Both the position numbers and the translations under genes were made by a program. Below are positions 38,424-47,600 of a stretch of 64,000 nucleotides of DNA, piece by piece. Positions within the stretch are counted from its first letter, which is position 1; each line of letters starts with the position of its first letter. This DNA is from Bacteroidaceae bacterium (GTDB taxonomy: Bacteria; Bacteroidota; Bacteroidia; Bacteroidales; Bacteroidaceae). The stretch spans positions 38,822-102,821 of the forward strand of contig JAILRU010000086.1 of assembly GCA_024697945.1 (NCBI GenBank), given 5' to 3'. Under the pieces are notes generated by a model. It was not told where the DNA came from. It saw nothing but the letters and a program-made list of their open reading frames with translations, and did no database searches.

Positions 38424-39206
38424 ATGCTTCCTGCTTTATACTTAATCCCTGTGACGCTTGGCGAGACACCTATTGAGCAAGTCTTGCCTTCATATAACCA
38501 TGAAATCATCATGGGCATCCGTCATTTTGTCGTGGAGGACATCCGCTCTGCCCGTCGCTTTCTAAGAAAGACTGACCGAGAGTTCCCCATCGATGACTGT
38601 ACGTTCTACGAGATTGGACAGCATGCTGACAAGAACCTTTTCAGTAGTTATCTGCAGCCACTCAGAGAAGGCAAGCCGGTTGGCGTCATTAGTGAGGCAG
38701 GCTGTCCAGCCGTAGCCGACCCAGGTGCAGACATTGTCAATATTGCCCAAAGAGAGGGTTTGCGAGTCGCACCCCTGGTTGGTCCTAATAGTATGATTCT
38801 GGCAGTGATGAGCAGCGGCCTTGGTGGACAGAGTTTCGCCTTTAACGGCTACCTGCCTATTGAGGCTTCAGACCGCGCCAAACGACTGAAGGCACTCGAG
38901 ACAAGGGCATGGATGGAAGGACAGACGCAGCTCTTCATCGAAACACCTTATCGTAACCAGAAGATGTTCCAGTCGCTCCTCGCCACTCTTCGTCCGCAGA
39001 CACGTCTCTGTATCGCCGCAGGCATCACCACCCCCGACGAGTACATCCGCACCCACCGCATCTCGGAATGGAAGCAAGCGATTGAGCGAGCGAAAAGTCA
39101 AGATTTCTTGAGCTCTTCCGAGCGTGAGCATGCTCGACCGAAGGTCAAGAACGAGAAACTGCCTGACCTCAGCAAAGTACCAGCAATATTCCTAATTAAT
39201 AAATAA
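38424..39206 (+). CDS. SAM-dependent methyltransferase of the tetrapyrrole methylase (RsmI-like) family
   Basis: A 260-residue protein related to RsmI, which 2'-O-methylates C1402 of 16S rRNA; this short form is a Bacteroidetes paralogue whose target is not proven. It has LYLIPVTLGETP at the start, the GVISEAGCPAVADPGADIV block, VGPNSMILAVMSSGL and SFAFNGYLP. Residues about 218-242 (ERAKSQDFLSSSEREHARPK) are a palindrome-rich insert before the conserved end LPDLSKVPAIFLI. I start at ATG 38424; GTG codons at 38412 and 38421 lie in a CATAGTG repeat. Confidence 0.85.
   Translation: MLPALYLIPVTLGETPIEQVLPSYNHEIIMGIRHFVVEDIRSARRFLRKTDREFPIDDCTFYEIGQHADKNLFSSYLQPLREGKPVGVISEAGCPAVADPGADIVNIAQREGLRVAPLVGPNSMILAVMSSGLGGQSFAFNGYLPIEASDRAKRLKALETRAWMEGQTQLFIETPYRNQKMFQSLLATLRPQTRLCIAAGITTPDEYIRTHRISEWKQAIERAKSQDFLSSSEREHARPKVKNEKLPDLSKVPAIFLINK
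39077..39149 (+). repeat. In-frame palindromic insert in the methyltransferase gene, probable relative of the 92-bp element
   Basis: It contains GCGATTGAGCGAGCG at the left and GCTCGACCGAAGGTCAAG at the right, like GCGATTAAGCGAGAGC and TCTCGACGAAGTCAAAAG in the reversed 92-bp repeat. Inside are TCAAGATTTCTTGA and GAGCATGCTC palindromes. The likeness is partial. Confidence 0.5.
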
Positions 39207-39262
39207 TCTTTGTCACAAGATCATTATCAATTGTCAATTATAAAAATTATAAATTATCAATT

Positions 39263-40378
39263 TTGAAGTATTCAATCATAGTTCCCGTATATAACCGTCC
39301 CGATGAGGTGGATGAACTGCTCCAGAGCATAACGCAACAGACGTTTCGCGACATGGAGGTCATCATTGTGGAGGATGGTTCGAGCTTGCCTTGTGACAGC
39401 ATTGTACATCGCTATGCAGGCAAACTGCCACTTCGTTACTACACCAAGGAGAACAGTGGCCCAGGCCAGACGCGCAACTTCGGTGCTGAGCATAGCCAAG
39501 GCGAATACCTCATATTCCTCGACAGCGACTGTGTCCTGCCGCCAGACTTCCTCCAGAACGTCGATAATCAACTCTCTACTTTCAACACTCAACTCTCAAC
39601 TAAAGTTGATGCCTGGGGCGGACCCGACCGTGCTCATGAGAGCTTCACACCTGTGCAGAAGGCCATCAGCTACAGCATGACCTCGTTCCTGACCACAGGC
39701 GGCATCCGCGGCGGCAGGAAGCAGATGGACCGGAAGTTCTATCCTCGCTCGTTCAACATGGGCATCCGCCGTAGCCTCTACCGACAGCTGGGCGGTTTCT
39801 CCTCCATGCGCTTCGGAGAGGACATCGACCTGAGCATCCGCATCTACGAGAGCGGAGCCAACTGCCGTCTCTTCCCCGAGGCATGGGTTTGGCACAAGCG
39901 TCGCACGGACTTCAAGAAGTTTTTCAAGCAAGTTCACAACAGCGGTATTGCCCGCATCAACCTGATGAAGCGGCATCCTGGCAGCCTGAAGCTGGTGCAT
40001 CTGCTGCCTATGGTCTTTACTTTGGGAACTTTCGTCTGTCTGTTGTTTGCATTCCTGTTCCTGCTCCTGACTCTCTTTGGGTTTATTGCATTATGGAGAA
40101 TGCCAAAGCCAGGATGCGCAAACGGTCCGATGTTATGTATCATTGGAGGTGCTTTCGGAATGCTTCTTTTCCTGTTGCCTCTCCTACTCTTCTCATTGCT
40201 CGTCTTCATAGATAGTTCTATCCGAAATAAAAGCCTCCATGTGGGACTGATCTCCATACCTGCAAGTTTCATTCAACTTATCGGCTACGGCACGGGTTTC
40301 CTCCGCGCCTGGTGGCTGCGCTGTGTTTGTGACAGAAACGAGGAGCTGCAAGCCTTCAAAAATAACTTCTACTCATGA
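39263..40378 (+). CDS. Glycosyltransferase family 2 with C-terminal membrane segment
   Basis: A 371-residue glycosyltransferase: GT-A domain with KYSIIVPVYNRP, the metal-binding DSDC (about residue 87-92), and GEDIDLSIRIYESG; two or three membrane helices occupy about 250-335. Likely inner-membrane, adding sugars to a glycolipid or polysaccharide. Translation must start with TTG (39263), as no ATG or GTG is near the domain start; an AATTATCAATTTTGAAG repeat lies just there. Residues about 102-114 (NQLSTFNTQLST) come from an in-frame CAACTCTC-type repeat. It overlaps radC by ATGA. Confidence 0.85.
   Translation: MKYSIIVPVYNRPDEVDELLQSITQQTFRDMEVIIVEDGSSLPCDSIVHRYAGKLPLRYYTKENSGPGQTRNFGAEHSQGEYLIFLDSDCVLPPDFLQNVDNQLSTFNTQLSTKVDAWGGPDRAHESFTPVQKAISYSMTSFLTTGGIRGGRKQMDRKFYPRSFNMGIRRSLYRQLGGFSSMRFGEDIDLSIRIYESGANCRLFPEAWVWHKRRTDFKKFFKQVHNSGIARINLMKRHPGSLKLVHLLPMVFTLGTFVCLLFAFLFLLLTLFGFIALWRMPKPGCANGPMLCIIGGAFGMLLFLLPLLLFSLLVFIDSSIRNKSLHVGLISIPASFIQLIGYGTGFLRAWWLRCVCDRNEELQAFKNNFYS
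39567..39606 (+). repeat. In-frame CAACTCTCTACTTTCAACAC repeat in the GT2 gene
   Basis: CAACTCTC/TTTCAACACTCAACTCTCAACT units code for QLSTFNTQLST between the metal site and the VDAWGGPD strand of the GT-A fold. Confidence 0.7.
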
Positions 40379-41055
40379 ACACCATCAAAAACTGGGCTCC
40401 TGAAGACCGCCCCCGCGAACGGCTCCTGGCCAATGGACCAGAGACACTGAGCAAGGCCGAACTACTGGCTATCCTTATCGGTAGCGGTACGCCGGGTAAG
40501 TCGGCAGTGGATGTCATGCGGACCATCCTTGCTGACTATGGTGACAGCCTAATGTCGCTTGCCAAAGCCTCTGTTCAGGAACTGACGCGCTATGAAGGTA
40601 TCGGCGAGGCAAAGGCCGTGACCATCATTGCAGCCTGCCAGCTTGCCAACCAGCGTCTCAAGGAAGACCTTCCCAAGAGAATGCGCATCAATAGTTCTGT
40701 CGATGCCTTCCATTACTTCCGTCCACGCATGCAGGACCTCGATGTGGAAGAGTGTCATCTGCTGCTGCTTGACCAAGGCATGGCTGTCAAGAGCTCTGCG
40801 TTGCTGAGCAGGGGCGGCATTGCCGGAACCTCGGTCGATGTGCGCTGTCTGCTTCGTCAAGCAATTCTGGGACAAGCCGTTGCAATCGTCCTTTGCCACA
40901 ATCACCCAAGCGGAAGAACACAGCCCAGCCGCGAGGATGACCTTCTCACCAGAAAAACCGCTGAAGCTTGCAAAGCAGTCAATATCCGCTTCGTGGACCA
41001 CATTATCTTTGCAGGCAATAACTACTATAGCTATCAGGAAAATGGAAAGATATAA
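40375..41055 (+). CDS. radC: RadC family JAB-domain protein
   Basis: The 226-residue protein has the N-terminal helix-hairpin-helix region (LSKAELLAILIGSGTPGKSA, TRYEGIGEAKAVTIIAA) and a C-terminal JAMM metalloprotease-like domain with HNHPSGRTQPSREDD, the H-x-H...S..D zinc motif. RadC proteins were linked to DNA repair but the true function is unclear; many occur near mobile elements, which is not the case here. Its ATG overlaps the GT2 stop. Confidence 0.93.
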   Translation: MNTIKNWAPEDRPRERLLANGPETLSKAELLAILIGSGTPGKSAVDVMRTILADYGDSLMSLAKASVQELTRYEGIGEAKAVTIIAACQLANQRLKEDLPKRMRINSSVDAFHYFRPRMQDLDVEECHLLLLDQGMAVKSSALLSRGGIAGTSVDVRCLLRQAILGQAVAIVLCHNHPSGRTQPSREDDLLTRKTAEACKAVNIRFVDHIIFAGNNYYSYQENGKI

Positions 41056-41059
41056 AAGA

Positions 41060-41088
41060 GAATGAAGAATGAAGAATTTGCTACCGCC
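41060..41088 (+). repeat. GAATGAA x2 plus GAATTTGCTACCGCC element (spacer copy)
   Basis: Two heptamers and the 15-bp core (41074-41088) lie between radC and the DUF59 gene, followed by ATTATGAATTGTAAATTATG units that run into the next start codon. Confidence 0.8.
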
Positions 41089-41111
41089 CTGATAATTATG
41101 AATTGTAAATT

Positions 41112-41423
41112 ATGAATTATGAATTAGAAGAACGGGTTGTCGAAGTACTAAAGACCGTCTTCGACCCAGAGATACCTGTCAACATATACGACCTCGGACT
41201 CATCTATCGCATTGAGCTTAGCGATGACAATACCGTGTTGAGCGTTGACATGACGCTTACGGCACCCAATTGTCCCGCTGCCGACTTCATCGTCGAGGAT
41301 GTACGACAGAAGCTCGAAACCATCACAGGTCTGGAAAAGGTAGAGGTTAACCTCGTATTTGAACCGGAATGGGACAAGAACATGATGAGCGAAGAGGCAA
41401 AAATGGAATTGGGATTCTTATAA
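41112..41423 (+). CDS. DUF59 / SufT-like metal-sulfur cluster assembly protein
   Basis: A 103-residue protein of the MIP18/PaaD/SufT family that helps mature Fe-S proteins. It has the acidic DPEIPVNIYDLGLIY and the single conserved cysteine in TAPNCPAADF. Its Fe-S clients in this window could include Rnf and IspH, but that is inference. The first codons (ATGAATTATGAATTA) belong to an ATTATGAATT-type dispersed repeat, so the true N-terminal residues may have been shaped by the repeat. Confidence 0.9.
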   Translation: MNYELEERVVEVLKTVFDPEIPVNIYDLGLIYRIELSDDNTVLSVDMTLTAPNCPAADFIVEDVRQKLETITGLEKVEVNLVFEPEWDKNMMSEEAKMELGFL

Positions 41424-41452
41424 AAGTGTAAATTAACAATTAACGATTAAAA

Positions 41453-42235
41453 GTGAAGAACATATATTTTATAGCCGATGCTCATTTGGGCAGTCTTGCC
41501 ATTCCGCACAGCCGGCAGCAGGAACGGCGTCTGGTGCGCTTCCTCGATGAGATAAAGGACAAGGCCGGAGCCGTCTATATGCTTGGCGACATGTTCGACT
41601 TCTGGTTCGAGTATCAGACCGTCGTACCCAAAGGCTATACGCGCTTCCTCGGCAAGATCAGCGAACTGACCGATATGGGTATTGAAGTGCATTACTTCAC
41701 CGGCAACCACGACATCTGGTGCCTCGATTATTTAGAGAAAGAGTGCGGCATGATTCTGCATCGCAGCGCCCTAACCCTGGAAATCGGTGACCAGACCTTC
41801 TATATGGCTCACGGCGATGGGCTTGGCGACCGAGACTGGAAGTTCCATCTGTTGAGAAGCATCTTCCACAACAAGTTCTGCCAATGGGCGTTCCGATGGC
41901 TGCATCCCTACTTCGGTATGAAGTTTGGGCTGGGCTGGGCAAAGCACAGTCGCATAAAACATGAACGATCATTGGGTGATGGCAATGGTGGCGACCCGCC
42001 ATATCAGGGAGAGGACAAAGAGCCACTCGTACTTTTTGCCAAGAAGTATCTGAGAGAACATCCCGATGTAGATTACTTCCTCTTCGGTCACCGCCATATT
42101 GAGCTCGACCTCGCCCTCAGCCGTCAGACGCGTGTCATCATCCTTGGCGATTGGATTTCGCAATTCACATACGCTGTCTATAATGGTGAACAGCTTTATT
42201 TAGAAAGTTATACAGAGGGCGAAGAGATTGTGTAA
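41453..42235 (+). CDS. lpxH: UDP-2,3-diacylglucosamine diphosphatase (LpxH family)
   Basis: The enzyme hydrolyses UDP-2,3-diacylglucosamine to lipid X in lipid A synthesis. The 260-residue calcineurin-like metallophosphoesterase has all metal motifs: DAHLG (residues 8-12), GDMFDFW, GNHD, HGDG and GHRH near 210. Start codon GTG at 41453 fits MKNIYFIADAHLG; no ATG is available. It lies 29 bp after the DUF59 gene and converges on the pectin operon with only 4 bp between stops. Confidence 0.9.
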   Translation: MKNIYFIADAHLGSLAIPHSRQQERRLVRFLDEIKDKAGAVYMLGDMFDFWFEYQTVVPKGYTRFLGKISELTDMGIEVHYFTGNHDIWCLDYLEKECGMILHRSALTLEIGDQTFYMAHGDGLGDRDWKFHLLRSIFHNKFCQWAFRWLHPYFGMKFGLGWAKHSRIKHERSLGDGNGGDPPYQGEDKEPLVLFAKKYLREHPDVDYFLFGHRHIELDLALSRQTRVIILGDWISQFTYAVYNGEQLYLESYTEGEEIV

Positions 42236-42239
42236 CAAA

Positions 42240-44675
42240 TCAGTTCCCGTCTGGTTTCGTCACGTCTTGTTTGTCGGCAGGATACCATTGGAATGAATCC
42301 GGATTATCTGGATGGAGCGGATTAAAATTCCGCCAATCCTCGCGTAAATACTGTATGATGGGCAGGCCCAGCTTTTTCATTCCCATTACCACCATCTTCG
42401 CCACCTCGTAGGCACCATAGGGGTTGAAGTGGGTGTTGTCCGCCAAATCTTTCTCCTGACCCGGGAAGGTGCCTGCCGGATAGTGTACCAGGGACTTCTT
42501 GCTGCCCTCGAAGCCTAAAGTCTCGAAGAAATCACGCGTCATATCATGCAGCTCGATAAGAGGTACGCCTTCCCTCTTAGCCACTTCGCGCATAGCGTCG
42601 GGAAAGTCTCCGTGAGTCTCCTGTATCTTTGTGTGGGTGGGTTCATCGAAGCTTCTACGCTGGGTAGGAGTAACGAAAATCAAATTGCCGCCTGCCTCGC
42701 GCACACGGCTGACGAACTGCTTCAACTGATACTGGAAGTCAGGGCATAGTCCATAGTCCTCGGTGCTTAGTCCAGGAGTCGGCTTCTCCTTCTGGTCGTT
42801 GTGTCCGAACTCGCAAATCACGTAGTCGCCTTTCTTTAGCATCGAGATTACCTTGTCTAAACGATGTCCGGCGAGAAATGTGTGTGCCGAGAGCCCACTC
42901 TCAGCATGGTTCGAGATGGCAACCTTGTCCGTGAACCAACGGGGAATCATCTGCCCCCACGAGGCCCAGGGCTCTTCCTCCTGGTCAACTACGGTCGAGT
43001 TACCACAGAGGAAAATGGTGGTGGCTATGGTGTCGGGCTCAATGCGGATGGACTTGACAGCTGGGGCTGAGCCGTTGAACTCCAAGGTCAGCAGGTCGTC
43101 CCAATTCAAGTAGTCAAGTTCGCGGGACTTCAGACTCACTTTCTTCCCTTCGGCAATCATCGGCGAGCGCTTGTTCACCACAAAGGTGTGGGTGGCATAT
43201 TCTCCCTTCTTCGTTGTACAGTTTTCCACCATCAGCCTGCGCGACTCAGCCCTCACGACGGTGTGTCCGGCCCTTTCTTTGTCCCCAAAGGTGACCGTCA
43301 CCTTGTAGTTGCCGTCCTTTACGGGCATGGAGAAGTAGGTAGGTTTCTTCCCACCAATGGTGCAATCCTCAAAGGTGAAGTCCTGGAGTTCGTATTTGTC
43401 CGACGTACCGACGTCGAGGAAGTTCGGGGTCTCGACATCGATGTTGCGGAAGGTGATGTCGTTGCATCTTGAAAGCGGCATATCGGGACGGTCGCCAGGC
43501 GCAAAGAACTGCGTCCAGGGGCGTACCACAAGGAACGAACGGCATGAACCTTTGACATTCTCCACACGTATCTTCTCATAGTGCTGAGGGGTATCGGGAC
43601 GCATCTTCAGCCACAGCACACGGTTCACGTTGTTTATCTTTATGTTGGAAAGCACAATGTTCCAGTCGTGAACCGATTCCGAACCCAACGTAATACATCC
43701 GTGAGCCTTGCCGTAACGGCAATTATTCACCAGTACATTATAGACAGGCCCATTCTCAGGGGCCATGTCTGCCCACGTGCCTTTGCCACCTTTTATCACT
43801 ACGGCATCATCATTCACCTGCATGTAACAGCCGTGCACTAGCACATCGTGACATACATCTAGGTCTATGGCATCGCTCGACGGGGCGCCATGCTCTTTCG
43901 TGTCGCCAGGAGGAACGACGCCCTTGGTGGGAGCATAGATGAAATTGTCAAGGTAACGCACATGCTCGCAACGATACAGGTGATTTGTCCAAAAGGGGGA
44001 GTTTATGAGATTCATGTCCTGAACCGTTACGTTCTTGCAGTTCGAGAGATACACAAGCCTGGGTCGCATGGCCTCCAGATTGGTGCAGGCCTTGTTGTAC
44101 ATACGCCTGTACCAGAACTCTTCCCAGTACATAAAGCCGTTGCCGTCTATACAGCTATTCTCCGTAAAAAAGCCCATTTCATCGGGTGTTTCGTCCCAAT
44201 CCAACTTCGCTCCATCGCCCATGATGCAGAAGCCGTCCAACCCATCAGCGTTGATGAGGGCCGCGAAATACTGCAAGGTTTGTCCTTCCATACGTGTCTC
44301 CAAGAGGCGGAAGTCGTGAATACGGTCGGAACCCTTCAAACGTCCCTTGACGCAGAGGTTGGTTCCCTGCTTGAAGAACAGCGAGCCCGTGAGGAACGTT
44401 CCCTCTGGGATGACTACCACTCCACCGCCCTCGCTGGCACAACGGTCAATTACGGCTTGTATGGCTGCTGTCTGCATCAGCGTGGAATCAATCTTCACGC
44501 CATAGTCTGTTATAATATATTGTTTACCAAGTGTATTAACATCAATCTTTGAAGTATTGCTGAAAAAAGCATCCATCACGCTTCCATCAGGCCACAACGT
44601 CTGTTGCTGCTTGGATTTTGCGCTGACACAGGATGCTAACACCACTATAAAAAGCAGAAAAAATGTCCTTTTCAT
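42240..44675 (-). CDS. GH28 polygalacturonase-like / CE12 rhamnogalacturonan acetylesterase fusion
   Basis: A bimodular secreted enzyme of 811 residues. A lipoprotein-type signal ends at LASC (about 16), so it is likely anchored to a membrane. Residues 50-430 are a right-handed beta-helix of the GH28 type (NSPFWTNHL, APSSDAIDLD, VNDDAVVIKGG, HGCITLGSE), acting on galacturonic acid linkages. Residues about 450-540 are a beta-sandwich module. Residues 548-790 are an SGNH esterase of CE12 type with GNSTVVD, GHNDQ and THFNPYGAYEVA, removing acetyl groups from rhamnogalacturonan. It is the last gene of the pectin operon and overlaps the GH105-GH106 stop by 4 bp. Confidence 0.9.
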   Translation of the reverse strand: MKRTFFLLFIVVLASCVSAKSKQQQTLWPDGSVMDAFFSNTSKIDVNTLGKQYIITDYGVKIDSTLMQTAAIQAVIDRCASEGGGVVVIPEGTFLTGSLFFKQGTNLCVKGRLKGSDRIHDFRLLETRMEGQTLQYFAALINADGLDGFCIMGDGAKLDWDETPDEMGFFTENSCIDGNGFMYWEEFWYRRMYNKACTNLEAMRPRLVYLSNCKNVTVQDMNLINSPFWTNHLYRCEHVRYLDNFIYAPTKGVVPPGDTKEHGAPSSDAIDLDVCHDVLVHGCYMQVNDDAVVIKGGKGTWADMAPENGPVYNVLVNNCRYGKAHGCITLGSESVHDWNIVLSNIKINNVNRVLWLKMRPDTPQHYEKIRVENVKGSCRSFLVVRPWTQFFAPGDRPDMPLSRCNDITFRNIDVETPNFLDVGTSDKYELQDFTFEDCTIGGKKPTYFSMPVKDGNYKVTVTFGDKERAGHTVVRAESRRLMVENCTTKKGEYATHTFVVNKRSPMIAEGKKVSLKSRELDYLNWDDLLTLEFNGSAPAVKSIRIEPDTIATTIFLCGNSTVVDQEEEPWASWGQMIPRWFTDKVAISNHAESGLSAHTFLAGHRLDKVISMLKKGDYVICEFGHNDQKEKPTPGLSTEDYGLCPDFQYQLKQFVSRVREAGGNLIFVTPTQRRSFDEPTHTKIQETHGDFPDAMREVAKREGVPLIELHDMTRDFFETLGFEGSKKSLVHYPAGTFPGQEKDLADNTHFNPYGAYEVAKMVVMGMKKLGLPIIQYLREDWRNFNPLHPDNPDSFQWYPADKQDVTKPDGN

Positions 44676-47600
44676 CGCTTCATAATTAATCTTTTGTAGA
44701 TTCGCACATAAGAGTTAAGGCCCGATGGAACGGGTGCCCATTCGCCGTAGGTTGTGCGTTTGTAGTTAATGTCCACCACATTAATTTCGTTGAACTTGCG
44801 CCACTTCACGCCTCTGCGGTCGTATGCCGCTATACGGTTGGCAGGAAGGTTTGTTACTTCGATGCGAATAGTGTTCTCGCCCTCGTGCAATAATTTATCG
44901 AAGTCCAAAGTGAATGGCACACACCAAGCACAACCCACATACATACCGTTGATATACACACGGGCCGACTCTCTAACATCGCCCAAGTCAATTTGGTAAG
45001 CGACATTTTTGACGTCGTTGGCTGAGAGAGAAAAAGTAGTTTCATAAACACCTGTTCCCATCAGTTCCTTTAGGCTATCGTTGGGCAATGACTCCCACGT
45101 CTTAAGGCCGTTGATGGTTATTGTATCAGCAATGGCAGGCTGCGATTCAATGAAACGGAGCGACCACTTGTTCTTACTGAGGTCAGTAAGAAGTGAAAAG
45201 TGAATAGTGAAAGATGAAAAATGAGAGATACCAGGTTGAATCGCATCAACCGGATAAATAATGGTGGTTTTGCCATCGGGCAAAGCGTCTATGAAGCAAC
45301 TCTCACCACTACGGAGCGAGACGGTAACTATGGCACCCGTAGAGGCAAGACTAACCTCTCGCATCATTACGTCGTTTGGTGTAAGGTTAGACACAAAATA
45401 ACGGTAGGAATCCCCCACCCTTCGGCGTATCATCTTCACGTGTAGCGCCGTTCGCAGTTCCTCTGGCTTCGCATATTTCACCAATTCTTCAGCATCAATA
45501 ATAATTTCTCTAACTCCTTTAGCTTCTTTAATTCCTTCATAAATTATATTTGCTCCTTGCCTTTTCAGTCTCTCCAAATGCTGCTGAGCGACTTTGCTCA
45601 AGATGCAGTCTGGAGGCAGAATGAGCGCCGCATAACGCGTGCCTGCTGCTGTCTGTAGTTTTCCATCTATGAACGATGTGGTAAGCAGGTATTTCTCTGA
45701 AATGTAGTCGCAGTCGTAACCCAGCGAGTCAATCTTCAGAATCGAGGCTATGAACTCGGGTGCCTTCTTTTCCATCGAGTTTATCTCGAAGAGCATCAGA
45801 CGCTTGTCAAGGTTTGTTCGCCACATATTCCTCACGGGCAGAAGCACCAGGAAATCATTGTCGGGCTCGCCCTCCTGCAACCGTTGCTGGCAGAAATCTA
45901 TGTAACTCATCAGCATAGGTGCATCACGCCAAATGCTGTTGGTGGGCGACATATCCACCGAGGCGTAGAACTTCCATCCCGGCCACAGGTCGTCCTTGGG
46001 CGAATAGCACGTCCCGTGGAAGAACATACGGTTTACGCCAGCGCAGAACATCAGGTCGAGGTCGGGCTTCATCTGTGACAACGAGGTACGGAAATGCTCC
46101 GTGAGCCAAGTGAATGTCTCGCTGGAAACCAAAGGCTTGCCCGTAACGTGTGCTGCCGAGGATGCGTACTTCAGCATCGAAAGGTCGGAGAAGTTCTTGC
46201 GCGTCATACCCGGGTCGGCACGTAAGCCTTTGATGCCAAAATCAGAAAGGCCAAAACCCTCAATCTCAGGAATATCCACCGCTGCATAGATGTCTATCAG
46301 GTTGGCTGGCGAGCCGTGTGCCTGATTCCTCACCTTCACACCGTGCTCGTGGCTCCACTTCACCCATTGTTCCGTAAAGTTCTTCAGAAGGAGGTCGGAA
46401 AGCGTCTCGCGGTAGTCGCTGATTACCTGTGCCTCGCCATCCACAAACTCCTGAAGCTTGTCCTCCAACCTGTAGCCTCTACGCACCTCGAACTCGCTTA
46501 ACAACGTAGGTGTCCAGTCGGCCCCGAACACTTCGTAGGAGTCATTAAAGAACGTGGCAGGCATTGGTACGCCGGACTGCTTGAAGGCTCTGTCGAAACG
46601 CGATAGGTAGTGCGCAACGGCGGTAGAGTCAAAGTGGTCTATCACATACCCTTCCCCACCTGGAGCCGCTCTTTTCACCATCTGACGCGTACGACTCTCG
46701 TAGAGCGCAATCACACGACGCTTGCCCTTTACATGACTCTTGTAATCTCTTTGGACTAACAGACGGGCATAGGGCTGTTCTTTCTTGGGAGCAGGAAGCA
46801 GGATGCTCTTTGCCAGTTTGCTGTCCACCAGCGAATCCACCACCACCAATTTGCAAGCAGCCTCGGTTATCGGGGTCTCAGGAGAACCAAACGGCCAACC
46901 CGTTCCCAGATTCATATCTATCTGAATGCCTATGCGTTTGCCTTCGTGGATGGTGTATTCCAACATCTTCATCCACTCGGGCGAAAGGAACGAAATGTTG
47001 TTGGCGTCATTGCCTTGTACGCCATACAGAGGCGTTATCTCCAGAGTACCAATACCGTGCGAGGCCATCTGTTCCATCTGCCACGTAAGTCCTTCTTCCG
47101 TAACTGCGGAACCCAACCACCACCAACGGGCACCAGCCTTCGCCACATTTAACTTTTTAACCCTTTCACCTTTTAACAGCATATAATACTCCACCGCTCC
47201 CAACAGCACACAACCTGCACCGTAGTCCTCAAAGTCGGGAACGCTGGTGTACGTCACAGGCTGTCCGTCCTTGGGCTCCTTGCCTGTCCCTTGCAGGAAC
47301 CCGATGAATCCGTTGGGATGTATAGCTTTGGTGGCAATCGCGTTCCAAGCCTTGTCTATGGCCGGACGATATTTCTCTTCCGACAGTATGCCGTTCCTCA
47401 CGCCCCACGCCATTCCCATCAGGAAGAGCGCCGTACCCGATGTTTCAGGGCCGCCGAAGGTAGTTGGCGACATCAGACTAACATTCCAGAAGCCATCCTC
47501 GCGCTGACATCTCAGCAAAGCCTCCATCATCGCCTTATAATCCGCCGTCAGTTCCTCGCAGAAATTATTAATCTCCTTTAACTCCCCTAACTTCTTTAAC

